Assembly (NCBI GenBank): GCA_031296115.1
Contig: JARLGI010000073.1
Span: 1 to 64,000 of the forward strand
Length of the DNA: 64,000 nt
Direction of reading: 5' to 3'
DNA from: Acidobacteriota bacterium
GTDB taxonomy: Bacteria > Acidobacteriota > Terriglobia > Terriglobales > Acidobacteriaceae
Below, piece after piece: positions 60,688-64,000 of the stretch. Under the pieces are notes generated by a model. The model was given only the letters and a program-made list of their open reading frames with translations. It ran no database searches and was not told the origin of the DNA. Within the stretch, counting starts at the first letter, position 1. Each line of letters starts with the position of its first letter. The translations under genes were made by a program, and so were the position numbers.

Positions 60688-61323
60688 ATGGCTCTGACTC
60701 GCCGCCAGAAACAGGTTTACGACTTCATCTCCAACTTCGTGGACCGGAACGGCTATTCGCCGTCGTTCGAGGAGATCGCCGAAGGCCTCGGCTTGAGTTC
60801 GCTGGCCACGGTGCATAAACACATCAGCAACCTGGAAGAAAAAGAACTGCTGCGCCGCGATTACAACCGCAGCCGCTCCATCGACCTGCTGAAGCCGCGT
60901 GGTCGCATGAAACAGGCCTTCGCTGCCGCGGCAGCCGCTGCCGCCGACGGCATGAGCCTGCCGCTGGTTGGCCGCATCGCCGCCGGTCGTCCCGTGGAAG
61001 CGCTGGAGAATCCTGAGTCCATCTCGCTGGCTGACTTCACGCGCTCGAAGGATGTTTATGTGCTGCAGGTTACCGGAGAGAGCATGCAGGACGAGCACAT
61101 CGTCAATGGAGATTACGTGTTGGTGGAGAAGACCAACGTCGCGCGCGATGGCGAGATCGTGGTGGCGCTGATCAACGGCAGCGACTCGACCTTAAAACGT
61201 ATCTACGCGGAAGGCAACAAGATCCGCCTGCAGCCGTCGAACGCGGCGATGCAGCCCATCGTTGTTCCCGCCGCGACGGTGCAGATCCAGGGAAGAGTGA
61301 TTGGCGTACTGCGAAAGTACTGA
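60688..61323 (+). CDS. lexA: SOS repressor LexA
   Basis: Represses DNA-repair genes and cleaves itself when RecA is activated. The 211 residues hold an N-terminal winged helix (LTRRQKQVYDFISNFVDRNG, SPSFEEIAEGLGLSSLATVH) and the S24 protease domain: cleavage site in VGRIAAGRP (Ala-Gly), the Ser of VTGESMQDEHI and the Lys of DSTLKRIY. An Ala-rich linker of about 11 residues lies before the cleavage domain. The ATG follows GGAGG by nine bases. It is 72 bases after creD. I could not identify an SOS box with confidence. Confidence 0.96.
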   Translation: MALTRRQKQVYDFISNFVDRNGYSPSFEEIAEGLGLSSLATVHKHISNLEEKELLRRDYNRSRSIDLLKPRGRMKQAFAAAAAAAADGMSLPLVGRIAAGRPVEALENPESISLADFTRSKDVYVLQVTGESMQDEHIVNGDYVLVEKTNVARDGEIVVALINGSDSTLKRIYAEGNKIRLQPSNAAMQPIVVPAATVQIQGRVIGVLRKY

Positions 61324-61414
61324 AAAGCCGATTCTGGGACAGGGATCAGGCTAGCAGATACGACAAGGCACTTTTTGCAGGGAAGGCGCGAGAAACTTGG
61401 GGAGAAAATTAAAA

Positions 61415-61656
61415 GGCTGTGACTTTGGTTATGCTCTAGCCGCCGACTCCTGCGAGGGAGTCGAGCAGCGTGGACGCATGTACCGTCACAGCCCTTGGTG
61501 CAATGACTGCTTTCGCAGTTCCAAACCCCAACGGTCATCTCGCAACGCCGTCGGTTTTTTCGGGTCTGGCGGTTCCGCTGGTCGCCCGGCGAGAACCCAT
61601 CACCCAGCCTATTCGGTCCGGCTACTCTTAGTTGCCAGCCCTTTCGGCCGTCGACG
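61415..61656 (-). ncRNA. Candidate structured RNA, unidentified
   Basis: The 584-base gap between lexA and the RNase HI gene has no good protein frame but much pairing. On the minus strand TTGACA (61685-61690), 16 bases and TAGGAT (61663-61668) make a promoter. The transcript would end in GGCTGTGAC pairing with GTCACAGCC (61485-61493 with 61415-61423), followed by TTTTAATTTT. Inside lie GACTCC/GGAGTC, ACTGC TTTC GCAGT-type and other hairpins. I see no RNase P, tmRNA, SRP or known riboswitch core. It could be a 6S-like or lineage-specific RNA. Confidence 0.3.
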
Positions 61657-61907
61657 AGAGCAATCCTAATACAGCATGAACAATTGTCAACGCCCAAAGT
61701 TGGTGCAAATACGATTAATTTTCGTGTGCGGAACTTTTCTTATATATCTCAGAAAACGCGCTGTTTCCGGCCTTCCTGCCAGTAATTATCAGAGCAAATT
61801 CACACCTTATACACAGAATCCAACTCCTAAAATCGCCGGCCTGCGACGAACCTAGACTGCGGCTTGACGAATCCGACGCATTCAAGCATCTTGTTCATAG
61901 GAGTTCG

Positions 61908-62312
61908 ATGTCTGACCTCGTAGCTTATGTGGACGGCGGCTCGCACGGAAATCCCGGGCCGTCCGGTATTGGCGTCGTAATCGAGCGCTCCAACGGCGAA
62001 ACGACCCGCATCGCCAAGTGGATTGGGCATCAGGACAACAATGTCGCCGAATACGTTGCCCTTCTCGAGGCCTTGCAACACGCCATTACAGCCAAGGCCA
62101 AAGCGCTTCGCGTTTACTCTGATTCCGAAATCGTCGTGAAGCAGATGAATGGCGAGTACGCTTGCCGCAGCCCGCGTCTGCACTCCCTGAACTGGGTCTG
62201 CCGCAAGCTGGCGTCGACCGTTGATTTCGCCATCGAACACATCGATCGGGAACAGAATCGCGAAGCCAATCAGCTGGCGAACCGCGCAGTACTGCAGCAC
62301 AGCAAGCCCTGA
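61908..62312 (+). CDS. Ribonuclease HI family protein
   Basis: A 134-residue RNase H-fold protein, which would cut the RNA strand of RNA-DNA hybrids. Metal residues: YVDGGSHGNPGPSGIG (Asp8-type), NNVAEYVALLEAL (Glu) and RVYSDSEIVVKQMNG (Asp). At the fourth place, where the family reads NxxAD, this protein has REQNREANQLANRA, so Asn stands for Asp. It is of the short RnhA-like type without the basic loop. AGGAG precedes the ATG by five bases. It stands alone between the candidate RNA and tnaA. Confidence 0.9.
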   Translation: MSDLVAYVDGGSHGNPGPSGIGVVIERSNGETTRIAKWIGHQDNNVAEYVALLEALQHAITAKAKALRVYSDSEIVVKQMNGEYACRSPRLHSLNWVCRKLASTVDFAIEHIDREQNREANQLANRAVLQHSKP

Positions 62313-62408
62313 ACTGCGAAGCGTTATTCGCGCTCCGCAAGCCTGTGACCTCAGTCACTGTCTTTTACCTGTCGAGATGCCAGCATGATTGGTAATGTAA
62401 AGGAAGCC

Positions 62409-63785
62409 ATGCTGACCAAGACCATCATTGAGCCTTTCCGTATTAAGAGTGTCGAACCGATTCGCTGGACGACCCGCCAGCAGCGCGAAGAACGGCTGCG
62501 CGCCGCGCATTACAACCTGTTTCTGCTGCCCGCCGACGATGTGCTGATCGACCTGCTTACCGACTCAGGCACGGGCGCGATGTCCACGCGGCAATGGGCC
62601 GCGGTGATGATGGGCGACGAAAGTTATGCCGGCAGCCGCAGCTTCGACCACTTCCGCGACTCCGTCCAGGACATCTTCGGGTACCAGCACGTGATTCCCA
62701 CCCACCAAGGCCGCGCCGCCGAGCGCATCCTGTTCAGCGTGATGTGCAGGAAGGGCGACGTCGTTCCTAACAACACACACTTCGACACTACGCGCGCCAA
62801 TGTCGAGTTCGTTGGCGCAGAAGCCGTCGATCTTCCGGTCGCCGAGGCGCGCGAGCCTTCGACGCGGCATCCCTTTAAGGGCAACATGGATGTGGCGGCG
62901 CTCGAGGAGCTGATAGCGCGCGTCGGGCGCGAGCGGATTCCGCTTGTGATGCTGACTGTGACCAATAACTCCGGCGGCGGTCAGCCGGTTTCGATGCCGA
63001 ATGCGCGCGCCGTCAGCGCGGTGTGTCGCAAGCACGGTATTCCGTTGTATTTCGACGCTTGCCGCTTCGCCGAGAACGCCTATTTCATAAAGTTGCGCGA
63101 GGAAGGTTACGCGTCGAGGACTCCGAAGGAAATCGCGCAGGAGATGTTCGCGCTGGGCGACGGCTGCACCATGTCGGCGAAGAAAGACGGCATGGCGAAT
63201 ATTGGTGGCTTTCTCTGCACCAATGACGCGACGCTCGCTGGACAGGAGAAAGACCTACTCATCCTGACCGAAGGTTATCCAACCTACGGTGGTCTTGCGG
63301 GCCGCGATCTGGAGGCGATTGCGGTCGGGGTGCAGGAATCGCTGGAAGAGGACTACCTGAAGTACCGCATCGCTTCGACGGCCTATCTCGGCGATCATAT
63401 CGCCGGGCAAGGTGTGCCCATCGTGCAACCGCCCGGCGGCCACGCCATCTATCTCGATGCCCGCGCATTTCTGCCGCACATTCCACTGGACGAATTCCCC
63501 GGTGTCGCGTTGGCCGCAGAGCTATATCTCGAAGGCGGCATTCGCTCGGTCGAGATCGGCTCGCTGATGTTCGGCGCCGCTGCCAAATGGGACCTGGTAC
63601 GTCTCGCGATTCCGCGGCGGGTTTACACGCAAAGCCACATCGATTACGTGATCGAGGTGATTCTGTCGGTGTGGAAACGCCGAGATAAAATCCACGGCAT
63701 GCGCCTCAGCTACGAGGCGCCATTCCTGCGACACTTCACCGCGCACCTTGAACCGGTCGCAGCTTCTCAACTGGTCGGGCAATAG
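62409..63785 (+). CDS. tnaA: Tryptophanase (beta-eliminating lyase)
   Basis: PLP enzyme that splits tryptophan to indole, pyruvate and ammonia. The 458 residues match TnaA over tyrosine phenol-lyase at the points that differ: LTDSGTGAMS, HFDTTRANVEF (Asp as in TnaA, Thr in the phenol-lyase), and FAENAYFIK. Also seen: PTHQGRAAERI, TNNSGGGQPVSMPNARAV, DGCTMSAKKDGM with the PLP Lys, and EGYPTYGGLAGRDLEAIAVG. The ATG at 62409 has AAGGAAG upstream; 62385 is the alternative. No tnaC leader or tnaB transporter is visible. Confidence 0.92.
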   Translation: MLTKTIIEPFRIKSVEPIRWTTRQQREERLRAAHYNLFLLPADDVLIDLLTDSGTGAMSTRQWAAVMMGDESYAGSRSFDHFRDSVQDIFGYQHVIPTHQGRAAERILFSVMCRKGDVVPNNTHFDTTRANVEFVGAEAVDLPVAEAREPSTRHPFKGNMDVAALEELIARVGRERIPLVMLTVTNNSGGGQPVSMPNARAVSAVCRKHGIPLYFDACRFAENAYFIKLREEGYASRTPKEIAQEMFALGDGCTMSAKKDGMANIGGFLCTNDATLAGQEKDLLILTEGYPTYGGLAGRDLEAIAVGVQESLEEDYLKYRIASTAYLGDHIAGQGVPIVQPPGGHAIYLDARAFLPHIPLDEFPGVALAAELYLEGGIRSVEIGSLMFGAAAKWDLVRLAIPRRVYTQSHIDYVIEVILSVWKRRDKIHGMRLSYEAPFLRHFTAHLEPVAASQLVGQ

Positions 63786-64000
63786 CTACGCGTGAGCCTG
63801 CGCTTGGGTCGTCCGCAGCACTTCGTCCACCGTGTTGATGTCTACAAGCCCGGAGCATCCGTAGATCGCCGGCAGCACGCGCCCGGCGGCAAACGTGCGC
63901 CGCAATTCGGCTACTTTGTCTGTGCCGCTGCGGTACGCCGGAAGATACATTCGCCCTAACAGGGGATGTTTTCCCCAGGCGCCGGAAAGCTTGTCGGCAC
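63786..64000 (-). CDS. Partial gene, C-terminal 71 residues, unknown
   Basis: The end of a minus-strand gene that begins beyond the window. The visible part reads ADKLSGAWGKHPLLGRMYLP, then SGTDKVAELRRTFAAGRVLP, AIYGCSGLVDINTVDEVL and RTTQAQAHA before a TAG stop that directly abuts the tnaA stop. Codon use and composition are protein-like. I do not recognise the family. Confidence 0.65.
   Translation of the reverse strand, partial: ADKLSGAWGKHPLLGRMYLPAYRSGTDKVAELRRTFAAGRVLPAIYGCSGLVDINTVDEVLRTTQAQAHA

Noticed and set aside
61397-61669. 90-residue frame in the lexA-RNase HI gap
   Set aside because: Arg/Ser-rich, no motif, and it overlaps the strongly paired region that I read as RNA.
61324-61907. 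RNase P RNA, tmRNA or riboswitch in the gap
   Set aside because: The conserved cores (such as GAGGAAAGTCC for RNase P) were looked for on both strands and not found.

Overview
The window is about 60% GC, almost fully coding, and looks like the chromosome of a free-living Gram-negative bacterium. Evidence for an outer membrane is BamA, Skp, a LysM lytic transglycosylase and a periplasmic Cu/Zn superoxide dismutase. The mix of families (a GCPII-like M28 peptidase, Uma2, DUF2905, DUF1326, DUF2127, a plant-type PFK) and the many short hairpin and heptamer repeats between genes fit Acidobacteriota (Terriglobia-like). That placement is an inference. I saw no rRNA, tRNA, insertion sequence, prophage or CRISPR array.

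Layout. 0-10 kb: xseA, small conserved genes, sodC, a beta-aspartyl peptidase, an orphan HicB, a VapBC pair with a nested palindromic operator, a Cys/Met PLP enzyme, an MltD-like lipoprotein and a histone-H1-like protein. 10-20 kb: an ABC exporter and two-component system with a 53-residue membrane peptide, a RibD-like reductase, hypAB, a LytS/LytTR pair and a secreted M28 peptidase. 20-32 kb: a plant-type phosphofructokinase, then an aerobic benzoyl-CoA (box) cluster: boxC and boxB divergent from flavodoxin-boxD-hydrolase-thioesterase, with an AidB-like acyl-CoA dehydrogenase nearby and no boxA. 32-43 kb: rsmI, hsp20, an RlmI-like methyltransferase, lepA, skp, bamA.

42-52 kb: selD, which I read as a selenoprotein with an in-frame TGA; pmbA; and a complete ISC operon in E. 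coli order (iscR-iscS-iscU-iscA-hscB-hscA-fdx-iscX). 52-64 kb: tsaD, a CCA-type nucleotidyltransferase, a DUF721/DciA protein, gatC and gatA split by a repeat, a broken DinB gene, a DUF1326 protein, creD behind a perfect operator palindrome, lexA, a candidate structured RNA, RNase HI, tryptophanase and a partial gene.

Beyond the genes, the window has several layers of repeated structure. There are period-7 degenerate tandem arrays. There is a superfamily of hairpins whose stems differ but whose closing C, UUNN loop and G are constant. Two related ~150 bp elements are each built from four such hairpins. A second inverted-repeat family starts with TTGTCAT. Many genes have a TANAAT box only 8-13 nt before the start codon, which suggests leaderless transcripts. 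Two genes are visibly decaying by frameshift. BamA has its signal peptide encoded upstream of the first usual start codon.
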